Below the pieces are notes generated by a model that made no database searches, was not told where the DNA came from, and saw only the letters and a program-made list of their open reading frames with translations. From positions 1-32,886 of the forward strand of contig DASWMK010000218.1 in assembly GCA_036399815.1 (NCBI GenBank): a stretch of 32,886 nt of DNA, in the 5' to 3' direction. Positions 5,314 through 14,678 of this stretch are shown piece after piece. The DNA comes from Acidimicrobiales bacterium (GTDB lineage: Bacteria; Actinomycetota; Acidimicrobiia; Acidimicrobiales; DASWMK01). A program made the translations under genes and the position numbers. Positions within the stretch are counted from its first letter, which is position 1. Each line of letters begins with the position of its first letter.

Positions 5314-6612
5314 TCAGGTGACCCAGCCGAACACCTGGCGGGTCGTCGCCGTCAACGCTGCGGCGGTGAACGGCAGCGTCGGGGGGGCCGACATGCCGGT
5401 GTCGGCGGACCCGCAGAGGATCGGCGGTATGTCGAAGTGGGCGCCGGTGACGCCGAGCGTCACGCCGAGCAGCGAGGGGACGGTTGTGGCCTTCACCATG
5501 GCGCCGATGTAGTAGAGGCCGGTCGACGGCACCGTGTAGGTCGAAGAGAGGGCCAGCGACTTGGTGGTGTTCGCCGCCCACCCGGCGGTCAGCTGGTCGG
5601 CGGTCAGGCGGAGTGCTACGCGGGACGAGTCGAACAGGCCGAACCACCAGTTCGTCGGCGTCGCCATCGCCTGCGCGCCCGACCGGAACACGACGCTGGT
5701 GACCACGTCGCCCGCCTGGAGGCCGACGGCGAACAGGCGCAGCACGCCCGTCGCGAGCGCGGCGGTCAGGTCGGCGATGGCGACGCCGTCCCGGTCGAAG
5801 GTGACGCCGAGCGCGCCGGTCGGCCACTTCGCTCGGCGGCCGGCGAGCAGACTCGTGTCGGCGGTCGTGCGGGCCGTCGTCTCCGCCGCTACGAGCGACG
5901 CCGCCGTACCCGCCGAGTCGTACGTGCCGGTGTGGGTGTGGCCGGAGGTCGCCGCCCCGATGCTGAGCGGGATGACAGGGTCGGGCCCGCCGGTGGCGTG
6001 GGACGCGGCGTGAGCCGTCGGGGTGCGGGCGTCGGTGAGCCGGACGTCGCCCTCGAGGACCGCCGCGGCGGCGGACGGCACCCAGAGGGTCCCGTTGTAG
6101 GCGAGCACTCTGCCGATTCCCGCGCCCGTCGTGTCGACGTCGGTCAGGTCGTCGAGGGCGACGGCACCTCCGCCGGTGGGGAGCGGGACGTGGACGTAGC
6201 CGCCGGTTGCTAGGTCGTAGGCGATGGTGTCACCGTCGGCGGGCGGGCCGTCCTCGACGTTCGCCAGCCCTTCGAGGGTGGTGCTGACGGAGCCGGCGAC
6301 GAGCGCGCCGACGGTGACGGTGCCGGACACGTTGGCGTCGCCGGTGAGAGTGAGGCTGCCGGTGTGGGCGATGTCGGCGAGGATCACCAGCGGCACGGTC
6401 GTCGGGTCGGCCGTCGTGACGAGAGCGACGACGAGCTGGCCGGTGAGGACGAGGTCCCGGCCGACGGGGAGCGGGGTGGCGCCCGGGTCGAGCTCGGCGG
6501 AGCGGAACAGGTTGCGAGAGCCGACCTGCCGGAACAGTGTGCGCAGGTCGGCTTGGATGCCGTCCAGCTCACGGCGGAGAGCGACGAGCGGGTCGGACGG
6601 GCGGCGGGTCAC
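5314..6612 (-). CDS. Minor tail protein / tail fibre, 432 aa
   Basis: GTG 6612 overlaps the upstream stop (GTGA). The first 35 residues form a helix that may trimerise or attach to the tail tip. Residues about 80-130 are repeat-like beta sequence (LTLTGDANVSGTVTVGALVAG). Residues about 153-179 carry the fibre motif LDDLTDVDTTGAG..VLAYNGTLWVP, and about 200-232 carry HAASHATGGPDPVIP and GHTHTGTYD, common in phage fibre shafts. The C-terminal about 150 residues form a separate beta domain likely to be the receptor-binding head. It acts at the distal tail end in host attachment. This role follows from family features and position; the receptor is unknown. Confidence 0.8.
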   Translation of the reverse strand: MTRRPSDPLVALRRELDGIQADLRTLFRQVGSRNLFRSAELDPGATPLPVGRDLVLTGQLVVALVTTADPTTVPLVILADIAHTGSLTLTGDANVSGTVTVGALVAGSVSTTLEGLANVEDGPPADGDTIAYDLATGGYVHVPLPTGGGAVALDDLTDVDTTGAGIGRVLAYNGTLWVPSAAAAVLEGDVRLTDARTPTAHAASHATGGPDPVIPLSIGAATSGHTHTGTYDSAGTAASLVAAETTARTTADTSLLAGRRAKWPTGALGVTFDRDGVAIADLTAALATGVLRLFAVGLQAGDVVTSVVFRSGAQAMATPTNWWFGLFDSSRVALRLTADQLTAGWAANTTKSLALSSTYTVPSTGLYYIGAMVKATTVPSLLGVTLGVTGAHFDIPPILCGSADTGMSAPPTLPFTAAALTATTRQVFGWVT

Positions 6613-7673
6613 GCCATCGCTTCGAGGTCGACGGTCACTTCTTCGTGGCCGCCCCGCCAGGTGACGGCGAGGTCGGTGATCATGTAGTCGCCGACGAGGC
6701 GGGGGCGGGTGGCGGCGACCCGGAGGGTGACGACACGGCCGGGGATCAGGTCTTCCATGCGGACCCCGGCGTTGGGCCGCAGTTTGAGGGTGGGCGCGGT
6801 CTGGGCGCGGCGGGACGCCGCGAGCCGGGCGGCGGCGGCCTCGTCGGCGTCGGCCTTCTCGATGATGCCGTCTTCGTCGGCGACGCGTTCGACGAGACCG
6901 AGGCGGGAGTCGACGCCGCCGGCTTGGCCGGCGAACGCGAAGCCGGTGTCCGGGTCGGCGTCGCCGGGGGTGACGTACCACTTGGTGGCGATGGTCGTGC
7001 CGTCCTGGCCGGGGTTGGCGTCGGCGAGGGTGTGGTCCACGAGGACGCCGACCGGGTCGGGGTCGAACGGGACGGCTCCGACGTGGAGGCGCCGGCCGAC
7101 CATCGTCCAGGGGACGCCGTCGCGGGCGAGCTCGGCGAGGCGGTCGGCGGCCAACGCGTAGTCGGCGGCGAGCACGGAGCGGGTGGCGACGATCCCGGAG
7201 GGGCGGGCGACGACGACGACCCCCGGGGACGGGTCGGGGGCCATCGCGTCGTCGACGTAGGCGACGAAGATGTCGGTGAGGTCGCGGCGGGCGGGACGGT
7301 GGTCGTCGTGGATCAGCCGCACCCCCCACCAGGCGGACAGGTCGCCGACCGAGAGGCGGAGGGTGTCGCCGTCGACGACGGGCACGTCGCGGACAGGGCC
7401 GACGAACTGCTCGGGCCAGCGGCCGGCGGCGGCCGGGTCGGCGCGTCGGATGGACACCTCGTGCTCCCACGCGTTCGCTGTCTCTGCGACGAGCTCGGCT
7501 TCGGGGGAGTCGAGCGCGACGTCAACGGTGGCGGACGCTGTAGCGCTCCGGGTGCGTCCCCAGGTGAGCGTCGTGAACGGGACGGGGACGGTGCCGGGGG
7601 CGCCGGTGGTGCGGGGGCCGCCGCGGGGTTGGAGGGTGACGGCGTAGGAGCCGTCGCCGAGCCAGCCGGTCAT
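6609..7673 (-). CDS. Minor tail protein, tail-hub type, 354 aa
   Basis: The N-terminal part is beta-rich with a WGRTRSATASATVDVAL block. The C-terminal part has LKLRPNAGVRMEDLIPGRVVTLRV and LVGDYMITDLAVTWRGGHEEVTVDL, resembling the Gp37-like / tail-hub minor tail proteins of actinobacterial siphoviruses. Such proteins form the hub below the distal tail protein and connect it to fibres. ATG 7673 has no clear ribosome site and sits just after a strong hairpin, so initiation may depend on upstream translation. It overlaps the fibre gene by GTGA. The hub assignment is moderately sure; the minor tail assignment is firmer. Confidence 0.75.
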   Translation of the reverse strand: MTGWLGDGSYAVTLQPRGGPRTTGAPGTVPVPFTTLTWGRTRSATASATVDVALDSPEAELVAETANAWEHEVSIRRADPAAAGRWPEQFVGPVRDVPVVDGDTLRLSVGDLSAWWGVRLIHDDHRPARRDLTDIFVAYVDDAMAPDPSPGVVVVARPSGIVATRSVLAADYALAADRLAELARDGVPWTMVGRRLHVGAVPFDPDPVGVLVDHTLADANPGQDGTTIATKWYVTPGDADPDTGFAFAGQAGGVDSRLGLVERVADEDGIIEKADADEAAAARLAASRRAQTAPTLKLRPNAGVRMEDLIPGRVVTLRVAATRPRLVGDYMITDLAVTWRGGHEEVTVDLEAMA

Positions 7674-7682
7674 GAGACGGGC

Positions 7683-7708
7683 CGGGGGCGGGGAGCACGC
7701 CGCCCCCG
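7683..7708 (-). terminator. GC-rich hairpin between tail genes
   Basis: CGGGGGCGG and CCGCCCCCG form a perfect 9-bp stem with an 8-base loop in the 52-base gap between two tail genes. No T-run follows, so if it stops transcription it would be partial or factor-dependent. It could also act as an RNA stability or expression-balancing element. Confidence 0.45.
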
Positions 7709-7725
7709 ACCCACCTCGACCGTGG

Positions 7726-10700
7726 TCACCCCAGCTCCCGGGGGTAGGCGGTGACCGTCGGGAACGTGTCGTCGTTGACCATCCCGCCCGCCTCCACTTC
7801 GACGCACATGGTCGTGCAGGGCGGCACGTCCGGCCAGTCGAACACCTCCGGCCACACCGGGACGATCAGCCCCTCCCCCGGCTGCGGCGCCTTCGACGTC
7901 CCCGGGTAGGCGAGCACCCGGCGGGCGCGTCCGTCGACCACCAGCCGGTCCCCGGATTCGAGGCGGGGGATCAGCCATTCGACGCACGGCGGCCACGGCG
8001 GCGGGCACGGGTCGGTGTCGGCCCGCTTCGGGGTGAACCGCACCCGCAGGTCGGTGACCGGGCCCGGCTCGCCGGCGTACACGTCGACGACGAAGGTGGC
8101 GTCCCGGCCCCACGGGTCGGTCGTGTAGGTCCCCACCCAGGGGACGGCGAGGCCGGACAGGTCCGCCTCGTACAGGTACTGGGGGAGGGTGTCGTCGTCG
8201 GCGAGGACGGCGGTGCCGGCGGCGTGGTTGATCGACGCCCACAGATGCGAGTCGGCGTCGAAGCCGCCCTTCACGGCCCCGAACCGGGAGCCGGCCGGCC
8301 CGGCGGCCTGGAGGCTCGACAGGCCGAGGTTGAGGAAGTCCGGATAGTAGACGGGGGCGACGTCCTGCTCGGAGAAGGCGACGTACATGACCGTCCCGGT
8401 CGCCGCGTTCCGGAACGTGATGCCCCGGCTGATCGACACGGCGGTCGTCGCGATCATGGCGTGCATCTGGGCGGGCACGTAGTCGGTGGTCGAACCGGGC
8501 CGCCACGGCGACTCGTAGGTGAAGATCGTCGACCCGGCGGCATTCCGGAGCGTGAGGGACACCTTGAAGTCGCAGGCCGCCGAGAACTTCACCCAGGCGT
8601 TCACGTAGGCGGAGTGGTGGCCGTCGCGGAACTCGGCGGGGATGGCGGTCGGGTTGGCGCCGGTGCCGACGATGCCGGTCGTGCCGAGGGCGTTCTTCAC
8701 GACCCGCATCCGGCCGCCGTCGGTCGCCTCCCACGTCGGCGTGTTGGTCGTGCCCGACACGGGCGCCCAGCCGGTGACGCTGGCGGCGAACGTCTCGTTC
8801 GACGGGAGGGCCTGCTTGCGCTCGAGTGGGGCGTCGGGGACGACGGGCAGCACGTAGCCGCCGTTCCCGATGACGGCGACCGTGCCCGCCGGGGACTGGT
8901 GGTGGCCGCGGGCGGCGAGCGTGCCGCCCATCTGGTCGGACAGGCCGGCGAGGGGGAAGTCGGCGACGACGGGGCGGCCGGCGTCGGTCTCCCACGACCC
9001 GGTAGCGGGCGCCTGGGTGACCAGCCCCCATGTGTCGCTGTCCATCTTCCAGACGTTGCACGCCCGGCTGTTGAGCGTCGCGAACGGGTTGCCGGTCTCG
9101 GCGTTGGCGTGGGCGGTGTGGCCCCACAGGGAGCCGTCGGCGTTCCACCCGGCGATGGCGAACTGGACGTCGAGGTTGTCGGTCAGCGTCTCGGCGCCGG
9201 TGACGAAGTCGCCGGGCGGGAGCACAGCAGCGGACAGCGGCTCGTAGCCGGCCGGCGAGGCGGCGGGGTCGGCGACGAACAGCTGGAGGAGCGCCGGGTA
9301 CGGGTCGCCCGCCGAGAACGAGTCGTAGACGACCGAGGTGACCATCCGGCCGTCGGACAGGGCAACCGGGCACGCCTCGTGATCCCGGGGCAGGAGGCCG
9401 AGCGGATGGCCCTGCCAGTCGGTCATGTCGGGCAGTTGCAGGAACGCCCGGGTGATCCCCTCGGGGTCGACGAGCATCAGCCGACCGGACCGGCCGGTGC
9501 CGCCCAGGTCGTTGTCCTGCAGGTAGTGGACGACCGACATCCACCCGTTGGGCAGGACGCACGCCTCGCCGTAGCCGCCGTTCAACCGGTACGCCTGGCC
9601 GTGCCCGTTGGTCGTCTCCGGGTAGCAGGCGTCGGCGACGTCGAGGGCGAGCGTCAGGCTGCTCACCGCGTTGGCGAACAGCTCGTCGACGGTGAACGTG
9701 CGGTCGAGGTCGAGCTCGTAGCGGCCGTCGGTTCCGAGCTTGAAGCTGGCCATCGCCGGCCACCGGCCGGAGGTGTTCAGGTTGGCGGCGCCGTCGTAGT
9801 CCCGCATGCACCAGGCGACGACGCGGGGCCCGTCGGAGGTGACGACGTTGCAGAGGTCGGAGGTGTCGCCGCCGTAGAAGCCCGGCGGGTCGCCGGGCAG
9901 GCCGCGCCCCTCCGAGGTGGAGACGTACACCTGGTACCGCTCCCCGGTGGCCTTGTTGTAGAAGGCGACCGACATGGTGTTCTGCGGCTCCGGGTCGAAC
10001 TGCGACCCTGACCAGGGAATCACCGTCGACGCGACCGTCACCCCGTCGGGGCAGACGTGGGAGAAGAATCGCTGGGTGCCGGGCGGGAACTCGTCGCCGT
10101 CCACCACCGAGGTGGTGAACGACTGGCCGCGAGGCAGGGTCGTGTCGCCCTCGAGGTTCCCGAAGGTGCCGTCGAGCCCGTACAGGGTGACGGTGGTGGT
10201 CTCGGCGACCACCTGGGAGCCGGGCCCGTAGAGCCACGGCATCTCCGACACCGCCTGGAACGACACCCGTCGGGTGACGCCCCGGATCGGGCCGGCGGAG
10301 GGAACCGGGCCGTCGACGAGGCCGGCGGAGACGAGGGTCCGCTCCCATCGTCCCGGGTCGGGGTCGGTGGGGTCCGGGCAGGCGGACCAGACGACGAGTT
10401 CGGCGGTCGTAGCGCAGCCGGCGTCGGTGAGGACGTCGGCGAGCCACGCTTCCCCGTAGGCGAGGCCCCGGACGGTGGTCGCCCACAGGGTGCCGGTCAC
10501 CGCCAGGGTGCGATGGCGGAGCCGGAGCGGGCCGAGCGTCGACCCGACCCGACGGCCGCTGTTGGCGGTCGTCTCCCGGCTGGCGACGGCGTCGACTTCG
10601 ATCGGGTCCGCCCAGAAGCCGAGGAACTCGGCGGATTCGGGGCGGCCAGCGACGTACCAGGGGGCGGGGTCGTGGGTGTCGTCGCCGGCCGGGGTCGGCG

Positions 10701-10851
10701 AGTAGCCGTCGTCGTCTGCCCAGGCGGCGCAGCAGCCGCCGTCGAACCACAGGTCGACGGCGGGGAGGTCGGCGGCGGCGAGGTAGGCGGCGACCCGGGC
10801 GGGGTTCGACACTTCGGTGCCGTCGACGCAGAGGTACGGCTCGGCGATCAT
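7726..10851 (-). CDS. Large minor tail protein with inserted propeller and carbohydrate-binding-like domains
   Basis: ATG 10851 overlaps the tape measure stop (ATGA); 1041 residues. Residues about 1-230 and 925-1041 read as two parts of one ordinary actinophage distal minor tail protein; the end has DLRVRFTPKR, a CPPPWPPC cluster and LVVDGRARRVLAY. Between them about 690 residues look inserted. Stretches with G-rich strand turns (GYGEACVLPNGWMSVVHY, EACPVALSDGRMVTSVVY, FAIAGWNADGSLWGH) suggest a beta-propeller at about 290-670. A jelly-roll-like segment starting SNETFAASVTGW covers about 684-850. A last blade-like strand set (GGFDADSHLWASINH) follows at about 862-905. The likely role is adhesion to or cleavage of a host glycan. 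Domain calls are by eye. Confidence 0.75.
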   Translation of the reverse strand: MIAEPYLCVDGTEVSNPARVAAYLAAADLPAVDLWFDGGCCAAWADDDGYSPTPAGDDTHDPAPWYVAGRPESAEFLGFWADPIEVDAVASRETTANSGRRVGSTLGPLRLRHRTLAVTGTLWATTVRGLAYGEAWLADVLTDAGCATTAELVVWSACPDPTDPDPGRWERTLVSAGLVDGPVPSAGPIRGVTRRVSFQAVSEMPWLYGPGSQVVAETTTVTLYGLDGTFGNLEGDTTLPRGQSFTTSVVDGDEFPPGTQRFFSHVCPDGVTVASTVIPWSGSQFDPEPQNTMSVAFYNKATGERYQVYVSTSEGRGLPGDPPGFYGGDTSDLCNVVTSDGPRVVAWCMRDYDGAANLNTSGRWPAMASFKLGTDGRYELDLDRTFTVDELFANAVSSLTLALDVADACYPETTNGHGQAYRLNGGYGEACVLPNGWMSVVHYLQDNDLGGTGRSGRLMLVDPEGITRAFLQLPDMTDWQGHPLGLLPRDHEACPVALSDGRMVTSVVYDSFSAGDPYPALLQLFVADPAASPAGYEPLSAAVLPPGDFVTGAETLTDNLDVQFAIAGWNADGSLWGHTAHANAETGNPFATLNSRACNVWKMDSDTWGLVTQAPATGSWETDAGRPVVADFPLAGLSDQMGGTLAARGHHQSPAGTVAVIGNGGYVLPVVPDAPLERKQALPSNETFAASVTGWAPVSGTTNTPTWEATDGGRMRVVKNALGTTGIVGTGANPTAIPAEFRDGHHSAYVNAWVKFSAACDFKVSLTLRNAAGSTIFTYESPWRPGSTTDYVPAQMHAMIATTAVSISRGITFRNAATGTVMYVAFSEQDVAPVYYPDFLNLGLSSLQAAGPAGSRFGAVKGGFDADSHLWASINHAAGTAVLADDDTLPQYLYEADLSGLAVPWVGTYTTDPWGRDATFVVDVYAGEPGPVTDLRVRFTPKRADTDPCPPPWPPCVEWLIPRLESGDRLVVDGRARRVLAYPGTSKAPQPGEGLIVPVWPEVFDWPDVPPCTTMCVEVEAGGMVNDDTFPTVTAYPRELG

Positions 10852-13800
10852 CGGGCGACCAGCCGGGCGGCGACAGCGCGGGCGGTCACCTCGGGGTCGA
10901 CGGCTTCCCACACTTGGATCGGGCGGGCCGCCTCCTTCACCTTCGCGGCCGTCTCCTCGGCGACCAGGACGGCCAGCCGGCGGAGCGTCGCCTCGTCGAC
11001 CGGGCTTCCCAGGTTCGGCGTCGGCCGGAGCGTCACCGGTTCGGGGGTGACGACCCGGGCTGAAACGTCGGCGGGGAGGATCACGCCCGGCTGGGCGAAC
11101 ATCACCGACTCCTGGCCGCCCGACCCGAGCCAGGCGGCTCCGCCCGACCCGAACAGGGCCAGCTCGGGGCCTTCCTCGCCGACCGTGTACGGGAACCCGG
11201 GTACGGCGGGGCCGCCGGTCGCGGCGGCGACCGAGTGCATGCGGGTGTACACGTCGATGTACCGGACGACGTTGCTCACCGAGTTCATGGAGCTTTGCGC
11301 CGACCCGGCAGCCGACGGGGCGTTCGTGGTGACCGTGATCGACCGGGTGACCCCGTCGACCCCGAAGATCGCTCCCTGCGCGGTGTTCGACCCGCTGATC
11401 GCGCCCGACGGGTCCGCGTCGACCGGGCGGGTCACGCCGAACACGGCGGAGATCACCGCCTGCGCCGCCGCCGCGCCCTGCTGGGCGCCGGACGGGTCGG
11501 CGTCGATGTCGGTCCCGTGGAAGAACGGCACGGAGTCGATCGCCTGCGCCGCCAGCCGGGCGGCGTCGGCGGCGGGTCCGGGGTCGCCGTCCAGTTCGGT
11601 CACATGAAGGAACGGCACCGCCTCCACGGCCGCCGACGCCAACGCGGCGGCTGCCTCAGCTTCCGCTGCGTCGGCGGACAGGGTCGACCGATGCTCGATG
11701 GGGATGGCGTTGATCGTCTCCCCGGCGAGCAGGGCGGCTTCGGTGGCTGAGGCGGCGTCGGCGGTCACGGTGGTGTGCCGCTCGGGGGGGATGCGGTCGG
11801 CGGCGTCGGCGGTGGTCGCCATGTCGCGGGCGGCCTGCTCGGCGCCCGGAGCCGAGACGGGGACGTCGAGGGCCGGGACGAGCGACAGGAGCCTGATCTG
11901 GTCGGCGAACGCCTTCACCTGATCGGCGGGGATACCGGCTGCCGCTCCGGTCGCCTCCAGGTCGGCGGCCAGGAACCCGAGTCCCGTGCGGATGTCCTCG
12001 ACGGGCACCCCGGCCTCGGCCATCGCCACCGCCCACGCCCCGGCGTCGTCGACCGCCGAGCGGAGTTCCTCGCGGACGCGGATCGCCTCCGTCGAGAATC
12101 CCGACAGGGACACGCCGGCGCCGTCGTTCGCGTCCGCCGCGGCGCGGGCGGCGTCCGCGACCCCGTTGAGGGTCGACTTGAAGTCGTCCAACGCCTCGTC
12201 GGAGGACACCCCGCCGATCAGCCCGTCGATCTGCCGTTTCAGTTCCGACACCGCCTCAGCGGCTCGCTCGGCTGGACCGGGAAGCCCCTCGAAGAAGTCG
12301 ACCACCTCGTCGCCGCCGGAGAACTCGTCGAGGCCGGCGAACGCGTCGCCCAACGCGCCGGCGAACCGCTCGACCGGCACGTTCCGGATCACACCGTCGA
12401 CCCGGCGGGTCGCCTCCTCGACCTCCCCGAGGCCCCCGGCGGCGATCTTCCCCTGCGACTCGAGCAGTTCCAGGGCGGCGCCGTACTCGCCGGTGCTGGT
12501 GTTCGCGTCGGACGCGGCGAGCGCGGCGTTCACCTCCTGCTGGGACAGGTCGCCGTTCGACACGGCGGCCCGCACCGCCGCCTCCGCCGTCTCCTCCATC
12601 GTCGACCGCAACTGGGCGAAGATGGTGTCGGCGACCTCACCGTCCACCCCGGCAGCCTCCAACCGGGTGTGCAGTTCGGCCAGGCCGACATTGCCGGCCT
12701 GCGCCATCCGTGCCAGCTCGTCGCCGGTCAACCCGGCCTGGGCGAACAGCTCGCCGAGGACCCGGCCGTTCTCGCTCACCGTGAACGCCTGATCCAACCA
12801 CGCCCCGGTCGCCGACCGCAGCGTCCCCTCCTGCGCCTGGTAGGCGGCGGTCAGGTCCTGCACGGACCGGGCGTGGGCGGCTTCCCGGGCGGCGGCCTCC
12901 GACTGGATGATCGTGTACGCCGTGAACGCCGCCGCGGCGGCGGCGACGGCGACGCTCATCGTCCCGGCGCCGACCGTGACGCCGCTCAGTTGGGGGATCA
13001 CCCGGCTGAGGCCGCCGAGGAGGCTGTTGACGCCGGAGCCGAGAAGGGTGGCGCCCCGGTGGGCGGTCAGGAACGCGACGCCGGCGGTCGTGAGGCCGGG
13101 CGGCAGCATCGACACCAGCCGCAGCAGAGTGGTGAGCACGTCGATCAGCGGCAGCCCCGAGTCGACCATCGCCTGGGCGAGGCTGACCGCCACCGGCACC
13201 CCGGAGCGGAGCAGGTCGATCGCCGGGGCGACGACCGGCTGGCCGATCTGCTCGAGCGCCTCCCCGAACGCGACGCTGAGACTGCGGACCTGCACCTGGG
13301 CGTTCTGGGCGCCTTCGGCGACGTTCGATCCGAGGCTGTCGCCGTACCGCTCCGACGCGATCGCCGCGCCAGCGGCGGCCCGGTCGAACACCGTCAGTTC
13401 AGCGGCGGTGTCCTTCCCGGTGTCGGCGAGGGCTCGGGATTCGATCTCGGCCGTGCTCAAGCTGATCCCGAAGTTCGCCGCCGACCGGTTACCGCGGGCG
13501 AGGGCGTTGACCATCTGGTCGGCGACGGCGCCCACGTCCCCGAGGGCGGGGTCCAACGCGACGGCGTTCGCGGCGAGAGCGAGAACCTGTTCGGCGGTGG
13601 CCGCCACCTCGGGGCCGCTGCGCTCGCTGGCCTCGCCGAGCTGGACGAGGCTGGACACGGACCGGCGGATGGCGTCGTCGCTGCTGCCGAGGCTGACCGC
13701 CAGGGTCGAGATGTCGGTGTTGAGGGTGCCGACGTTGATGTCGTCGACCTGGGCGGCGTACTCGCCAAGCGTGGCGTTGTACCGTTCCTGGGCGCCTTGG

Positions 13801-14678
13801 GCGTCGAGTGCGGCGGAGAAGGTGCCGCCGAGGACGGCGGCGTACGCGGAGCCGACGGCGACCGCTGCGGTCGTCCCGGCGTTCAGCTCGCCGACGGCGG
13901 TCGCGAAGCCGCTGGCCTGCCCGAGCGCCCCCGACGCGATCCCGGTGAACGCCGCGGTCGCGTCGGTCAACTGGCCGACCCCGCCAGCGGCCTCCTGTGC
14001 GGCCTCACCCACGTCCTCGGCCGCCTCCTCGGCCTGGGAGGTGTCGAGTTCGATGGCCGCAGGTTCGGCGTCGGCGACGGCGGCTTCGATCGCGGCGGTG
14101 ACGGGGCTGGCGTCCGCGGTGACGGTCACCTCGCTGCCAGCCGCCGCCTGCGCGACCGCGGCCTGCACCTCGGCGGGGATGCCGCTCGCGTCGGCGGACA
14201 CCGGCACCTCGGCGGCGACGGACCCGACGGCCCGCTCCACGTCACCCGGGATCGACGAGGCGTCACCGGTCACCTCGACCGTCGGTTCGACCCCGGCGAG
14301 CGCGGCTTCGACGGTGGCGACCGCCGGCTGCGGGTCGCCTTCGACGACGACGGTCGGCTCCACCCCGGCGACGGCGGCCTCCACCTCTGAGACGAGAGGG
14401 TCGGCGTCGCCGTCGACGATCAGCGGGTCCAGGCCGGTGAGGGCGCCGTCGATGGCGGCTTCGACGGCGGACACGTCGGCGTCGAGCGTCAGGGGATCGA
14501 TGCCTGCCAACGCGGCCTCTACGGCAGCGGCGACCGGGCTGGCGTCGACCGACCCGAGCGCCGAGGCGAGCGCTGAACTGAACGAATCGACAGCAGCACC
14601 CAAGGACTGCTCGATCCGGTCGATCGTCGCGTCGGCGGCGCCGGTTTCGAGTTCGAGTACGGCGGTGAGGTCAGGCAT
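10848..14678 (-). CDS. Tail tape measure protein
   Basis: The product is 1276 residues, the longest here, alanine-rich and mostly helical. It lies directly after the tail assembly chaperones, the canonical place. Residues about 45-212 contain seven copies of a roughly 24-residue unit (pattern V.AAVEAALAG.DPL.LDAD). The middle holds hydrophobic stretches near 530-640, as in tape measures that insert into membranes. The C-terminal 250 residues carry a second repeat family built on 'DADPSGA...AQ.AI..V' units. It sets tail length and may help DNA cross the envelope. ATG 14678 overlaps the chaperone stop by eight bases, with a GGTGAGCG ribosome site. No peptidase or lysozyme motif was recognised. 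Confidence 0.9.
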   Translation of the reverse strand: MPDLTAVLELETGAADATIDRIEQSLGAAVDSFSSALASALGSVDASPVAAAVEAALAGIDPLTLDADVSAVEAAIDGALTGLDPLIVDGDADPLVSEVEAAVAGVEPTVVVEGDPQPAVATVEAALAGVEPTVEVTGDASSIPGDVERAVGSVAAEVPVSADASGIPAEVQAAVAQAAAGSEVTVTADASPVTAAIEAAVADAEPAAIELDTSQAEEAAEDVGEAAQEAAGGVGQLTDATAAFTGIASGALGQASGFATAVGELNAGTTAAVAVGSAYAAVLGGTFSAALDAQGAQERYNATLGEYAAQVDDINVGTLNTDISTLAVSLGSSDDAIRRSVSSLVQLGEASERSGPEVAATAEQVLALAANAVALDPALGDVGAVADQMVNALARGNRSAANFGISLSTAEIESRALADTGKDTAAELTVFDRAAAGAAIASERYGDSLGSNVAEGAQNAQVQVRSLSVAFGEALEQIGQPVVAPAIDLLRSGVPVAVSLAQAMVDSGLPLIDVLTTLLRLVSMLPPGLTTAGVAFLTAHRGATLLGSGVNSLLGGLSRVIPQLSGVTVGAGTMSVAVAAAAAAFTAYTIIQSEAAAREAAHARSVQDLTAAYQAQEGTLRSATGAWLDQAFTVSENGRVLGELFAQAGLTGDELARMAQAGNVGLAELHTRLEAAGVDGEVADTIFAQLRSTMEETAEAAVRAAVSNGDLSQQEVNAALAASDANTSTGEYGAALELLESQGKIAAGGLGEVEEATRRVDGVIRNVPVERFAGALGDAFAGLDEFSGGDEVVDFFEGLPGPAERAAEAVSELKRQIDGLIGGVSSDEALDDFKSTLNGVADAARAAADANDGAGVSLSGFSTEAIRVREELRSAVDDAGAWAVAMAEAGVPVEDIRTGLGFLAADLEATGAAAGIPADQVKAFADQIRLLSLVPALDVPVSAPGAEQAARDMATTADAADRIPPERHTTVTADAASATEAALLAGETINAIPIEHRSTLSADAAEAEAAAALASAAVEAVPFLHVTELDGDPGPAADAARLAAQAIDSVPFFHGTDIDADPSGAQQGAAAAQAVISAVFGVTRPVDADPSGAISGSNTAQGAIFGVDGVTRSITVTTNAPSAAGSAQSSMNSVSNVVRYIDVYTRMHSVAAATGGPAVPGFPYTVGEEGPELALFGSGGAAWLGSGGQESVMFAQPGVILPADVSARVVTPEPVTLRPTPNLGSPVDEATLRRLAVLVAEETAAKVKEAARPIQVWEAVDPEVTARAVAARLVAR

